Assembly: GCA_018806985.1 (NCBI GenBank)
Contig: JADANN010000467.1
Span: forward strand, 1,775,501 to 1,839,500
Direction of reading: 5' to 3'
Length of the DNA: 64,000 bases
From: Angiostrongylus vasorum
Taxonomy: Eukaryota; Nematoda; Chromadorea; Rhabditida; Metastrongylidae
Shown here one piece after another: positions 45,265 to 58,100 of this stretch. The notes beneath the pieces were generated by a model, which made no database searches, was not told the DNA's origin, and saw only the letters and a program-made list of their open reading frames with translations. The translations under genes were made by a program, and so were the position numbers. The first letter of the stretch is position 1; every line of letters starts with the position of its first letter.

Positions 45265-47795
45265 CGTCGTGAGTTCACGAATCAACAGTATCCATATGTC
45301 GGTTCCTTTGGAGATAGACGCTTGATGACGATGCCATTTTCAGTTTTTCTAGCATTGTCATTGATGTGATAACCTAAATGTCGTGCTATAACAAAGAGGT
45401 TGACTTGACGAGGGAAAATTTCAACGAAAAACGTCCCATCTGTAGAGGAATACTCTATGTGTAGTGAAAATACTTCATAAAATAAAATATACCCGACTGT
45501 GCTTTAATTGATTGACAAACAAGGCTTTACTAGATTTTCTGTTTACAGATTTTTGATAGAGTTTTCGAAGCCGATAAGGAAGAGTCAGGAAAGACGTAAT
45601 GTCATGGATCAAGGGCTGCACAACTAGCCGGTAGGTGTTAGGACGAAAATATGGCCAGAAAAAGATATTTTCTGATATTCGCCTAAGATTGTGGTACATA
45701 TAAATAAGGTATTCAGTATGGAGGCAAATGGACGGCCTTAATATAATTCTATTTTAACGCAGGTGTCAAGTTTTTAGATTGCAGAACCATAGATTTCGGT
45801 TGGAAAGTAATAAATTTTCAACTGAAGAGTCTGTAGAGGACAAACAGCAAGCAGAATGGCTGATAGTTGTCGATATCGTGTAGGCCACCTCAAGGATACC
45901 GACTACCGCTTGTGGCAAGGACCAGAACACTAGTCAGCTCTTTCAGTACTCTAGCAGATCTATTCTACTCAGCAGCCAATGGTGGAGCTCGCATGAATCT
46001 TGAAGAAAGACAATATTTAAAAAGAATAGAGGATGAAATAGGATGGAAGAAAAAAGATAAAAGGAAGTAATCGAAGCAAGAAGGACAAACTTATTGTAGT
46101 ATGACCTAGAAAACTCAAGAACTTTCCCATTTTTTTAAAGAAAAAGTGACTGATTAGGCACATTCTTAAAAAAATTTCGTTAATTTCAGTTGCTGAAACA
46201 TATAGGCCTAATTTAGATATTCTTAAGGTCGTCAAGAAGTTTTTTGTCTGTTTTCCACCAAAGCGTCGCTAATCGCTTGGTGGATTTGAAAAAGGTGAGG
46301 AGTGATATGAAAGTGAAGCAAAAAAAAGTTTCTTAGACACAGAAGCTAACGTGGATCTAGATAAAGCGGTTAAGTCCTTAAAAAAGTCAAACGGAATCGG
46401 TGCTCTTCATGCTTCGTGAACTGTGATGAAGTTGTAGATCGTCTTTTTGGTCACTCGAGCAATAATATCCAAAATGCTTCCAGTCCTCTTCCAACTCAAA
46501 AGCCACGAAATATATCTTTCCATGGTGCATTACTTTTTTGAAGAATGATTTCTTCACCTGCAGACCATGAACATCGTGTTAATGATTGTGTGACTGGAAC
46601 GGCTACCAGCAGTTTCCGTTCGCAACTGTAACGCTCTAGAGCTACCGTATGAGATAGGATGCCTCGACCAAACACGTAAAACCTGGTACTCTTCCTATGA
46701 TGATCCTTTTATTCACATTATTAGTGGCATAAGGACAACCAGACATAATTCTACGAAGCTTATGCTAGCATCAGTTTACTCTTAACAGAGTTTCCTCATG
46801 GAAATGTCGGACTTTTTTCTCGAGTAGGGTAACACTGGTGAGAGAGAAACCATACCACCTGCTGCTCATTACCGTTTGACAATGAAGAACATTCTTTGGA
46901 CGGAAACAAAAAATACTAGACTGTTGTGTTGAAAATCTATTCTACATTGGAAAAGTCCATATAAAGATGGTGACTTTGTGTGATAATAAATACGTCTAAA
47001 GCCGTACCAAGTGCATTTCTTAGCACGACCCAGTCTTCCACAATACAGCAATTTTGTGGTTGAACGACAACTTCGACAACGATGTTTATGGCAGATTATG
47101 CTTTAGACAAGACCAAAAGCTGCTTCAATAACTTGGGTATTTAAAGTCATCAATTTGTATATTTTCGAAAAAAAAGCTGTGTATATGTCACTTTGCATCG
47201 AATCGCTGCACATTCAGCCCTTCTAAGGATCGTTACAGCTGTTCAGTGGATGAGAGAGAGACAGTAGAGAGAACGTCAGTAGGAAAGGTTTTTCAGTAGA
47301 ATAAGAACCCTATACAGTTTTCATAGATGGGAAACCGGTATCAGAATATTAAATATGATTGATTGTACGAAGGTACTTTTTTGTTGCCCGTGATAGAAAA
47401 AACTATACGATATCTCGAAAAGAATTCGACATAATATTTGTAGACAGGTTTTGTTGAACCACTTAAACGAGTCAGATAATCTCTGTGCTCCTTTATTAGA
47501 CAGTGACCTCCAAAATAATATTTGTAACGACTTATACTTTTTCTGGAACAGCAGCCATAGAAATATGAATGAAGCGTAGATGTTGGAGGCCAACGACTAA
47601 ACGATGTGATCAACGATCACTGTTGTTCAACTCACTCCAGAAGACAGAAGACAGAAGTGGCCGGTGAGGTGTTGAAAGTTTTCTTTCGTTTCAGATCTAA
47701 GGATGTAAATACGTTGTTGCATAGATTTAAGAGTAATACGTGTGGTTGCTGATAGCGCCTATAAGTCAGTATCACGGCAGAGAAACAGGCGAAAC
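45265..47795. other. 2.5 kb without a supported feature
   Basis: AT-rich sequence with only short frames (for example 45867-46070 plus, 47321-47613 minus) lacking motifs or splice context. Confidence 0.4.
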
Positions 47796-47804
47796 GAAGA
47801 ATTC

Positions 47805-47930
47805 GCATGGTGTGGTGGTGAAAGCGTTAGCCTCCGGAAAGGGTTGTAGAGTGTTCGGTCCCCACTGCAGACACTAGCGGTCCGGAGTTTTGCAAACATC
47901 TCAGCAATATTGTGGTTATAAGAGTAGTAA
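47805..47930 (+). repeat. SINE-C copy, old
   Basis: GCATGGTGTGGTGGTGAAAG, GCCTCCGGAAAGGGTTGTAG, GGTCCGGAGTTTTGCAAACA and TCTCAGCAATATTGTGGTTA. Confidence 0.6.
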
Positions 47931-47939
47931 ATATAACTA

Positions 47940-49690
47940 ATACACAGTAAAATCTACTTGGAACTGACGTTGACTGTTTTCCCAAGCGGAGTGATCTCCA
48001 ACTGAGAAAAAAGACGTTGGCCTAGGAAAACAAACAAAACTCTTGTAGAACGAATTCAATTAGATCACAGAAATTCAACGACTTGATCAAAAAACTCAGT
48101 GTGAAGGCACAACTTACGATGTTTGTAACCAAGTATTAAGTTAACCAAATCAGTTAGTTGAGTGCCTAACAAATTCAAGGAAAGGAGAAGGGATTACAAG
48201 AATTTAAATTGATGGCAGCAAATCAAGTTGTAATTTCGACGAGATTCTTTGAAAGTGAAGAAAGGTAGATCTTGCCCTCCCTAACAGTAGTTGCATGTCA
48301 ACTGAGTTCTCCCTGGCACTTCTCATCTCATGAGTTTTCTTCGAATTGTAGTCTTTACAGAAAGTACAAGGCAGTTGTTGAGAGCAATGCACAGTCTAAG
48401 AGATACCTTAGCGATCCGTAAATAGCAAATAGATTTTGATCAGGAACCTCTTGTGGCGTAGCTTCAAGTGAAAGCTCATAAATGAGAAACCGTCAAACGA
48501 GTACGACTGATACGCTCTGCTCATAACTAAAAAGTGGGAAATGTGTGATATGAGCTTCATGATGGGTGCGGCTGATTGTATGGAATGCCGTAAATTAGCG
48601 CTTAGAATCGATGAGCGGTTGGGGAACAGGTTTATGGTATTACGCCCAACCCCTTCCAAAACTATAGTTGTTATCACATATACACACCTTTGACCAGAAA
48701 AAAAGAAGTCCTATCAGAAACCCAAACTAACGCATTTGGAGTTTTTCAACAACATCGTATTAAGCACATCACTAATTTAGCGATGCTCTGAATGACCATC
48801 AGAAAAATCACCACACTCCAATGATCACGACGATCTTCTTCACCAGCGAAGACGGCTCTCTTTGATCTCATAGAAATTTTTGAACTTCCATTGCCATTCC
48901 AAATCATGGGATAGCTTTTTACTCTGTGAATGAATAGCCTTAGTGAATTCTATCTCCGGTCAACCGTTTTGATAATTTGTTGTATCGGTTCTTGTAAGGA
49001 CGTCAAGCTTATTTTACAGTTTTACTTCTTTCCTGGTGAGGCGTAGTAGCAGCTCATTAGTTCGAAAACGGGTGGTGCATAGTTTATTCAAAAAAGAGTG
49101 GTTTCACTTCTCAATGGAGATCGCTTTGGTGTTTAAGTTTTAGGATGTAATTCGGTCGCTGTTGAGTTCACTGTACTTTGATGGATCGTCATCAAAAAGA
49201 ATCTTGTCTTCATATTCTGTGTTATTACTATGCTTCTGACTTATTCAAAAAAAACATGTACTCGAAAAAATTTGTGCCAGAGCAGTCTCAGAGCGCCACT
49301 GAAGGCGGTCGACGGCTTTTCTTGATTGGCGCTAGATTAATCACTTTTTGACTAGATCTCCTACAGGATGTCGATGAGTTTTGGCATTGTTTCGCTTTTA
49401 GCTGGATTTCCGGAATGAAATGTTGGTCTCCTTTAATATTGGGATATGTTGCAAGAAGAAGAATCCCAGCTTCACATCGAAGTTTGACAGCCACGATTAA
49501 CCGCAACGTCGAAGCGGTGCTAAACTATTGTCGAGACGCAAAATTGGTCCTGATCTGCGTTGTAATTGCAAAGCTTTCTTAAATAATGGCTAGAACAGTG
49601 ACATGTGCACCACAGGTACAACGATGGAAATGAATAAACAATGAAATAGGAAATTCCTTTGAGGACGTATCATCAGCAGAACGGCCCATG
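47940..49690. other. No supported feature
   Basis: Contains only short unsupported minus-strand frames (48408-48677, 49288-49506). Confidence 0.4.
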
Positions 49691-49699
49691 TATCGAAGT

Positions 49700-50055
49700 G
49701 TCCTATACATCCACAGTCATTAGTTAGAACTGCGTCGCAGACTAAACGAGACACCCATTTCTCAGAAACCCACAGATTAGTGCCAGATTTATCTCAGAGG
49801 ATAAAAACACCGACTTGATACAACTTACTTCATTTACAATGGTAACAACTTCGTGTTAGCTTATCAATGAAATAAGGTACATTGGTCATTTATACCGAGA
49901 TTAATTGAAAGTCAGGTTCACACTGTCATGATACATCTGCAGCCCTTGAAAGCCACTCTATAGGCCAAATATGCTCTTAACCACCTCTGAGATACTTATG
50001 GGTTCCAATCTATATTGCATTTACAAGGGATGTATTAACATGAATATTTATCCTT
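49700..50055 (+). repeat. SINE-A copy, old, disrupted by an FB-1-like end
   Basis: GATTAGTGCCAGATTTATCT and AGGCCAAATATGCTCTTAAC are SINE-A blocks. Between them AACTTCGTGTTAGCTTATCA at about 49849-49870 matches the FB-1 right end, so an FB-1 remnant appears inserted. Confidence 0.45.
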
Positions 50056-50709
50056 AATTCTTTACTAGTAGTACAGTTTTTGCACACTTCGTGGACAGCT
50101 TGTTTTTTTGGCGAGCATCGCTTTCTTTTTTAAAGAACATTAATGGAGAAAAAAAAACCACGACAATGAAGTGAATATGAAAAACAGTCTCAACGTCGTG
50201 GATTTGCTCGAGAAAGGGTACAGGGAACACGGCAAGAGCCAAACGCACTCCGTTCCGTTCTAGATTTTTACAAAATCTTCACAATTAATATAAATACGTA
50301 GTCGAGGAAAAAATGATCCAATTCTTATTTAAGGGAGCGAATTTGCTAGCAACTGACAAAAACAATTTTGTGGAAAAAAACGATGAATGAGAGAATCTCA
50401 ATGATACACGGCGGTTTGTGAGACCACCTTTTGTAAAGGCAGTGAAATCGTCTTCATGGCAGGGTTTTTCGGCGGAGTGAATGTGAACTGAGCGGAACTT
50501 CTCCAAATGAATGAAAGAGTCGTTTAGTTTCCACACCTATCTGTTCAACGGGAAAATCGCACATTCCATTATTTGGCATTCGAGAACACTGGGACAAATA
50601 TTCGTTAAGAGACTGCGGTGCGAAAATGATAACGTGAAGATAATATATGGCCAAGTTTTTTTACCACACTTAATGATTTCCTGAATTTTTTGAAATCTTT
50701 CGCTTTCCG

Positions 50710-50980
50710 GGCGCGTGTGGCGCAATGGTCGGGCAACACACACGTGGAATCGATCCCCAGGTCCAGAGCCCACCAAGCCCTCCATCTCTCCGGGGTCGGC
50801 AAAATGGTGCCAGACTTGTCTGGAAGGATATCAACACTGGCTCGATACATTGGTAGGCCACTGGCAGATCATTGTAAAGGCCAGATATGCATTCAATCAC
50901 GTCCAAACGATGCTTAATGAAGTCGAATGCATGGTGCATCCCTCAGGGAATGACCAACGCCGAGAGCTTGATCCTTTTAC
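50710..50980 (+). repeat. SINE-A copy, young
   Basis: GGCGCGTGTGGCGCAATGG (A box), CACGTGGAATCGATCCCC (B box), GTGCCAGACTTGTCTGGAAG and ACGCCGAGAGCTTGATCCTT. Near the family consensus. Confidence 0.85.
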
Positions 50981-51188
50981 TCGTTTTCCAGTGTCATATT
51001 CTCGAAGAAAAAGAACAACTCAAGCGTTGCGAATATTTTTGATAGGCCTATCACTAAGATTATGAAGATGTTTGCACTTCATTTCGGTGACAAGCTCAAG
51101 TTTTTTTAATGCACCAGCACTTTTATACCTAAATCGTTTTTTCTTTTCAACTATGGCCTAGCATAGGATACATTATTCTCCCGGTTCA

Positions 51189-51430
51189 ACGACAGAGTCT
51201 TCTTGGATGTCAAACAACGACTCAGAATCCTATCTAGCACAGGAAACAATTCCAAGGACCAAAGCATCGCGACGAAAACCCCGTCTTACCTATCTGTTAG
51301 AGAATGCCCTCCAGTGACGACATCCAAAAAGCTCTATCATGGCTGTCATGGAAAGAAGAATATGGTAGACCTCAAAACTATCAGTGAAACGGAAACTTTA
51401 GTGGATCTGAATGACTCGTCATCGAAATAA
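51189..51430 (+). CDS. Candidate terminal exon of unknown gene
   Basis: A continuous frame begins after CGACAG and reads DVKQRLRILSSTGNNSKDQS, then KKNMVDLKTISETETLVDLN and DSSSK, TAA at 51428-51430. The C-terminal peptide is acidic and looks coding. The two other plus frames also carry coding-like stretches over the same bases, so the assignment is unsure; no upstream exon found. Confidence 0.28.
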
Positions 51431-52375
51431 TCGCAAGCTATTTCAATATAGAACAATTAGCATGTTTATAAGTGCTTTAGGCAACAATTTCGTATAAGAT
51501 CTCATCGCTAGTACTTTTTTACACTTAAGCCATTTTTTAAGTTCATAGTTATATGATATGACCTTCTATTGAGATGAATGGTGCGGGTGAAATAACAAGA
51601 ACTTGGTATTCTTCTAGAAAGAATGCCACTGTTCAAATGATATGCAAGGAATTAGTGGCAGTTGTCTCAGCTGTGGTCGTGATAGGAATGTGTTTCTTAC
51701 TAACCGTTGGTTCAGCCAAGAGAAAAAAAATATATAAAAAGTGAAATAATAGTAAATCGGAAAATTGAGGACACTCTGAACAATGCAGGAACTGGTACTT
51801 ATCAATGGAAAGCATCAAGTTGTATCTAATTCACTTAACAGTGATCACCATCATAGCATCAACGTTCCCGTATCATTTATAATCACGACAGTCAACGAGT
51901 AACTTTCGCAAATACAAGTACACCAGTAGGATTCCATCGTGTCACCCGCCAAAACTGTTCTGTGTTCTTCGCTTGTTGGACGCGAGATTAACATCACACT
52001 TCTTCAGTGATGGCACTTATTCTTAACGTTCTTAAAGATGAATTAACTATAAGTACCTCGGTTCGGCCTTCCTTTAGGTCTACTGATCGGTTTCAGATGG
52101 AAGTTTTAAAGTTCTTCTTTTGCCGAGTGACGCTACTGGTGAAAAAGAAAGCTACTGAGCATCGTAATTTGGGACTCGGAAGTCATTCACCCACCTACTG
52201 GTAGCAAAAAACAATCAAGAGAAAGAAGGTCACCAGTGCAACTACCGTCTGTTGATATTCCTCTTTTAGCCCTTCAGGGAGAATGCAGTTCCATTTCGTC
52301 GGCGCCATTCAGGCCGATACTGCTAGGCAGTTTATTGTTTGTTTTTTTTTAAAAATTTTTTTTAAAAGACGCGTG

Positions 52376-52712
52376 TTTCACATCTATAGTGCGGATTGTA
52401 GCCCTTCTCGCATTCAATTCATTTCCTCGCATCCATAATTCACAATGGTATTCCAAGTTCTTACGTGTGGCTTCGGTTGCTGCTTGAGGATTTCCCTTTC
52501 ATCATGAATGTCGTTAATTGCTGGTCGAGACGATTCTCCCAGGAGCTCTGAGGTAGGTGGGATAGAGCGTTCCAGCTGGATTGGAGAGAGTGAATGTTTC
52601 CAGACAAGTCCGGTATCAAATTCCCGATTCCGGTGGGATGAGAAGCCTGTGAGCCGGGAACGGGATCGAACGAGAACCATGCTCGTAATAACCGGCATCG
52701 CGACGACTATTT
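52376..52712 (-). repeat. SINE-B copy, well preserved
   Basis: CACATCTATAGTGCGGATTG to AACCGGCATCGCGACG, with GAACGGGATCGAACGAGAAC as reverse B box. Closely matches 18066-18412. Confidence 0.72.
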
Positions 52713-53204
52713 CTTGTCAACAATTTTTCAAATTTTTAATGTTGTATAAAACACAAGCGCTACAAATCTTTGCGAATTCAACCCTATAGGGGCGGAGTCG
52801 CGATTTGAAATGTTAAGGAATTCTCGGGATGATCTCAATGTTTTGGAAATACTGGGCGAAGAACGAAATTGATTTTGGAAATAACATCAAATTTGTCTTG
52901 TCGCGTGATTTGCAGTGAAAATATATCAGTACCAAAATTGCCATCGTTGATGGACAACTTGTAAATTGTACTAAACACACAAATAAATTGGAGCTAAATT
53001 TATCGAGATTTGTCAACTAGTTGAGAGAAATTCTGCAAATGCACTCTTGAGTATTTCAATCAATTTTATGAGAGCACTTTTCATGCAGGAAAACAAGGAA
53101 CCATCTGCAAGAATACTTCCTTATGACGTTAAAAACCACTCCTGTTTCTTTAGAACAAACAGAATCAGCTGTTCTTCCTCAGTGGAAGGCACGTAATAAA
53201 CGGC

Positions 53205-53285
53205 TAATCAAAGGAGGCGATACTTCCGAAACGTCAGCTCTGACGGAATAAAGAATAAAGTAACACCTCGTGTTTCCTTAACAAG
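53205..53285 (+). mobile_element. FB-2 end fragment
   Basis: GAGGCGATACTTCCGAAACG and AGTAACACCTCGTGTTTCCT match the FB-2 right arm; no partner arm nearby. Confidence 0.45.
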
Positions 53286-53890
53286 AATATCGTGCGCAAA
53301 AAATATCGGCGATAAGTAAAAAAAGGCCACATGTGGCGAGAATCGGCTTGCAAATTGATTGGGGTGCGTGGCTATCTTGTCAAAAGTTCTGCGTTGTGAT
53401 TGGCTGCTTCGCTTCAAATGACTACTCACGCAGCCACGTGATTGGTTAATTGGTTTTTGCCTAGGGTTATTGAAATCTTTAGTGGAGCATGGCGCCTTCT
53501 AAATTCTCCACTTTGTGATTTCTTGATCTAGCTGTAAAATATGGTGCATATATAGCCTTCCAAAATCTATAGTAGTTAAGTGGCGTTTTCCACAAGTTAA
53601 GTATTCATTGATCATCATTGGATCCACACTCATCCATTCATCACCGTCTTTCCATCTAACCAATGAATACCGACCCACAAAAAAAAGGGAACAGGCAATA
53701 TTCTCGAGTGTTTTTTGGTGCAAAAAAACCTTAAAAGAAGCTGACGTGATTCCATGGAATTTACAAGATTGAAGGTGTTTTTTTAATGAGAAGAAAAATC
53801 ATATTAGTTTATGTGTATACTGTGCACTGTAGTCTAACGAGATTCTTACATCTGCGAATTGCTTGATTTCAACAAAATTCGAGTAACTAT

Positions 53891-54160
53891 AATAAAGGAT
53901 AAAGCTCTCGGCGTTAATCAACCTGAGGGATGCGCCACGCATTCGACTTCACTAAGCATCGTTGGAGGTGACTGAATGCATATCTGGCCTTTACAATGAC
54001 TCGCAGTGGCCTACCGATGCATCGAGCCAGTGCTGCTATCCTCCCGGACATGTTCGGTACCAATTCGCAGACCCAAGACGGATGGAACTCTTGGTGAGCC
54101 ACGAGCACGCGGTCCCATATGTGTGTCGCAGGGCGCCTTTGACCACTGCGCCACATGCGT
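53891..54160 (-). repeat. SINE-A copy, young
   Basis: ATAAAGGATAAAGCTCTCGG to CACTGCGCCACATGCGTCC; all central blocks present. Confidence 0.85.
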
Positions 54161-54164
54161 CCTA

Positions 54165-55035
54165 CGAATAACTAAGGTCTGAAGAGATAATATAACTTGT
54201 GATGTGTAAAAAAAAGAGTGGACTGTTTTCGTTGTGTCAACAAATTCGTTGGATTGAGCTATATATCATCTACTATTCATTAATTACCGCAGTAAATCAA
54301 AGCAGTACGTGAGTCTGTGATGTCATAGTACTGGAATTTTATTTCTATTCGATGTTGAAACTACTACTCTTTAAATCAATTCCTTTCACTCACATGAGCG
54401 TGGAAAGATAGGCATCGTGATCCAATTCAGTAAAAAATAGCCCATCACAGTGCCAGAATTCTTTATAACGCCGTTCATCTACTGAAGAGGGTTCTAGTAA
54501 CATTCAGTATTAAAGGATGAAGGACAAACACACTGATGCTTTTTTTAAAGATTCACAATGTAGTCGACCTTATTCATAACATTTTGAAGACAACTGAACA
54601 GCTATTTGGCTTGTACTTTTGGCGCTATGAAAACTTATCAAGCTACGGTCTTTGTCCCTTCCTACAGTTACAGTAGCAATTTTCCTATGGGGATAGCTGT
54701 GGGTTCGCTCTACAGTGCGCTTATGGTAAAACCAAAGAGGCCATGTTTTTTTTGCGGGTAACCCTAATCACTATGTTACACTATCCAATTAATAATGGCT
54801 CAATACTAATAGAATTACAACGTTCGTTTCATAAAACTTTGGATTGCCACTCAGCCATATTCTTTATGTAGGAGGTGCATGAAAAAAAGTGCTTGCACTG
54901 AACTGTTGATTTACTAGGAGACCCATCCAGTGTAGTTCTATTTAACCGATCCATAACTTTTTTTAAGCCGTACGATGCTGTCTAAGGATTGGTGTTATAA
55001 TCATACGAGATGTTTGAGTATAAATCGCTCTCGAC
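54165..55035. other. No supported feature
   Basis: AT-rich; neither repeats of this window nor coding signal recognised. Confidence 0.4.
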
Positions 55036-55038
55036 GCT

Positions 55039-55257
55039 TCATAAACCAAAGTTCCGACTGCATATGTTCTCAGTTGTTGTTGTATCTTCTTGTAAGGCTG
55101 ATCTTAGATTATTCGATGACGAATTATCGTGGAACTTTTCCACGTAATAGATAGGGGCGTCAGTCATTTCCGCTACACCACAGCCGTTGAGAGAAGTAGA
55201 CGACCACCCAAGCGGTAGGCTTGTCAGTGACTGGGTGGCTGGATGGGTGGCTTTCAT
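55039..55257 (-). CDS. Candidate exon of unknown gene
   Basis: Minus frame from ATG at 55257 reads TSLPLGWSSTSLNGCGVAEM then TDAPIYYVEKFHDNSSSNNL, ending TGA or at a weak GTTTAT donor. A local rise in GC supports coding. An internal Met before TDAP could be the start. No partner exon found. Confidence 0.25.
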   Translation of the reverse strand: MKATHPATQSLTSLPLGWSSTSLNGCGVAEMTDAPIYYVEKFHDNSSSNNLRSALQEDTTTTENICSRNFGL

Positions 55258-55389
55258 GTATGCAGCAGGCTATCACGATAGAGTGGATCACACCGAAGTA
55301 ACGACATATTACACCTTTTTTTTACTTAATAGTGGAGAAAAGTCTCGAAGGAATATTTTTGCCAATGCTTACCGAGTGCTGCAAGACGA

Positions 55390-55645
55390 ATGACCGCCGA
55401 GATGCAGATCACATTGAGTGGTGGCAGTAGATCGACATCCGTCCTGTATAGGAAGACATCGTCGACCGAGATTTTTCATTCGATCGGCGCTCCCTCCAGT
55501 GGATTCTACTTGATGCGACGACGAACATCCACATCGTGAAGACCTGTAGATCTTCGACTCTGTTCAATCCTGCTCTGAAGAAGAGAAAGCCGTCGGAACG
55601 CTAGACGATTAAATCTTTACCAATCTCGTGTTTTTTTAATAATCG
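55390..55645. mobile_element. FB-1 right-arm fragment
   Basis: GCTCCCTCCAGTGGATTC and CTGAAGAAGAGAAAGCCG then CGCTAGACGATTAAATC are the reverse of the FB-1 arm seen at 6330-6490. Confidence 0.5.
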
Positions 55646-55929
55646 AATTGAAGCAACAACATTTTCAATTTCATCTATTTTGCTTTGTGCCATCGACACC
55701 TTCTTGTCGACGAAAATACACAGTGACACCCGTTTCTTCGACATTTATATTTGCTGGACTGAAAGCGTAGAGCATTTTGTTTAAACAAAGGAAATCTCCT
55801 AATATCAGAGAGGAACATAAGAACAACTGTGTTTATGGGTTACTAAACTGTTTTTTTCACTTAACGTCGGTGCGAATAATCAATATAATTTTTTATTTTG
55901 TTATTTCGTTGTTATTATTTTGTACTTTA

Positions 55930-56235
55930 CGCTAGCTGGTAATGATGCCGATTTCTGCAGAATGGATCGTCCGAGAAACACATGATATTATCAACGCGCA
56001 GCCACTATCAGCAACAATCGGCTTGTATAGAACTGCATTGTCTGCTGAGGTTGCCTCATTCGTGCATTGTTCGACTGAAGAAGATCCGACTTGATACGAA
56101 AATGAAGACTCCACATCGAGAAGACGAAGAGCTGTGGACTTTCGACTCGGATCAATGCTGTTTTGAGGAAGAAGAAGACGCCGAACGTTAGCCGAATAGT
56201 TTATTTATCAATCTTGTATTAGCCAATCAATGAAA
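55930..56235. mobile_element. FB-1 right-arm fragment
   Basis: GTGGACTTTCGACTCGGATC, GAGGAAGAAGAAGACGCCGA and ACGTTAGCCGAATAG match the FB-1 right arm; TTAGCCAATCAATG at 56220 resembles its end. The small frame 55982-56191 lies inside and is not a gene. Confidence 0.5.
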
Positions 56236-56269
56236 GAATAGGGACCAATAGATATTTTTTTTGGACCGT

Positions 56270-56375
56270 TCAGCCTACACGAGGTTGTTACACAACTTCT
56301 ATTCGGCTAACATCTCGACGTCTTCGTTTCTTCACAGCTGATGGATCGAGTCGATGGTCCACCGAAACAGTATGA
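56270..56375. mobile_element. FB-1 left-arm fragment
   Basis: CGGCTAACATCTCGACGTCT, CACAGCTGATGGATCGAGTC and GATGGTCCACCGAAACAG give the FB-1 left arm, about 40 bases after the right-arm fragment. Confidence 0.5.
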
Positions 56376-56492
56376 GCTGAACAATCCAAAAAAAATATAT
56401 TGTCATGGTGTTACGCTTAAAAATTTAAAGACCATTTTTTTTTGGACAAAATGCTATATCTGGCCGCTGAAGGCGAAAGTGTAATTGTTATG

Positions 56493-56850
56493 AGGACTTT
56501 CATTACGAGCATAGGACTGATTCGACCTGTGCCGGACTTCTCATTCCTTCAGAGTTCAGCAAATTGGCACGACACTCGCCTGGAACCAACCACCTCCGTC
56601 CAACCGTCCATAAACGGTTGCTGCTGCCTATGATAAAGTTCTAGAAACGCCTCAGCACGGCTATTCCAAAACTCGAGAGAGAGCCGATTCGACCAGCAAT
56701 CAACGACATTCATGAAGAATACCAAAGATCCTAAAGTAGCAGCCGAACCTACACTAGAAAAGTTAGGAGATATTCGTGGATTATAGATGTCAGGAAACGA
56801 ATCCAATGCAAGAAGTGCTAAGAACAGTACGAACAAAATGCGATGTGAAC
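56493..56850 (+). repeat. SINE-B copy
   Basis: CATTACGAGCATAGGACTGATT, AAATTGGCACGACACTCGCC, GCTATTCCAAAACTCGAGAG and AGGAAACGAATCCAATGCAA; the A-box end is decayed. Confidence 0.6.
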
Positions 56851-57325
56851 TCACGTGAAGAAAAGAGATTCAGCAATCTGGACCTGTACGTTTTCTCTTT
56901 TTTTTCCCTAAAACTGGTTTTTTAAGGGAAAGCAGTTGTTTGTGAAATTTCAAAGAGAAACACCAACGTTCGCTGCTGTGCTAATAATTACTGAGAGTTT
57001 CCTTTAAAATTGGCATATAGGTTTTCTTTTTTCTTTGTTTCGCTAGTATTAAGAACGGTGAAAACAACAGCTGTAAAAGTGAAAGAAATTAGTGTACTTG
57101 CACTTTTTGGAATCATCACTGATAGGCAATTCAATCAGTGACATTCCATTCATCTGTCATATTTGGTTACTTTGGGGTTTTTCTGATTTTTCCATAACTA
57201 TCATCTTCTTCAGAATTCCAGTAGAGTAAAGCCTGATTATGAATAGTCTCGATCAAACAACTTTGAAACTCCAGTCTAATATTCTGAACGATTTTTTTAA
57301 ACATGTAGCTGACATGAAGTACTAC

Positions 57326-57590
57326 TGCCTGCGTTGTTCACATAGTACGTGTTACTGGTTCGATCCCGCACACCAGCCTAAGCAAACTCCCATATCCCCA
57401 CTGGGTCTGAAATTTGGTATCAGACTCATATGGAAAGATAAATTCATATATCTAACGCATTAGAATTGCATTTGAAGTTGTAGTATAGGCCAGATTCGCA
57501 TTCCTTCTCCTTTCCGAAGCCATGAATGGAGTTTAATGCATAGCGTAACCCGAAGGAATTCATCACTGCCGAACAGTTCATAATTTTTTG
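57326..57590 (+). repeat. SINE-A copy, old
   Basis: ACTGGTTCGATCCCGCACAC (canonical B box), TTTGGTATCAGACTCATATG and TAGGCCAGATTCGCATTCCT. Confidence 0.6.
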
Positions 57591-57594
57591 CTTC

Positions 57595-58100
57595 ATGTCG
57601 ACGTCTGATCAATACTGATAAGGTTCTGAAATCGCCACGCTTACAAAGTAATTGTATGGCCACGAACTTAGTCCTCAAAGTGCACTCATGAAGGTGGACC
57701 GGACACATCATTCCGTTTAGGTGTTTTTCGATTCACACGAGCGGCGCCGTCGTCGCCGAAGGAATCTCAAAATCTTAGAAAGAACTTCGTTTTCCACTCA
57801 ATATACTTTCAAAAATCGTACCGTTAGGGATAAAGAAAGTAATCTTTTTAAAAGGTTTTCACTCGTCATTCTCAAGAGAAGGTAATTTAAGTATGCAGCA
57901 AATTATTTCGGTTTCTACTTCTATATAGTCTTTTTCCCGAGGGTTTCAATGGATTATAGCTTCATTGCTACTATGAGTACTTACTGTTTGCCAAGTTACG
58001 AATAACGTTAGAGTGACCGTTATCTCAGTGAGGTTACTCAAATCAAAGCAGAACTCGATATTCTCACTGTGAAGCAAAGTTAAGAGTATTACGTTAAAGC
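57595..58100. other. No supported feature
   Basis: Spacer between two SINE-A copies; nothing recognised. Confidence 0.4.

Noticed and set aside
55982..56191. 69-codon acidic frame
   Set aside because: It lies within an FB-1 arm and is matched by other FB-1 copies.
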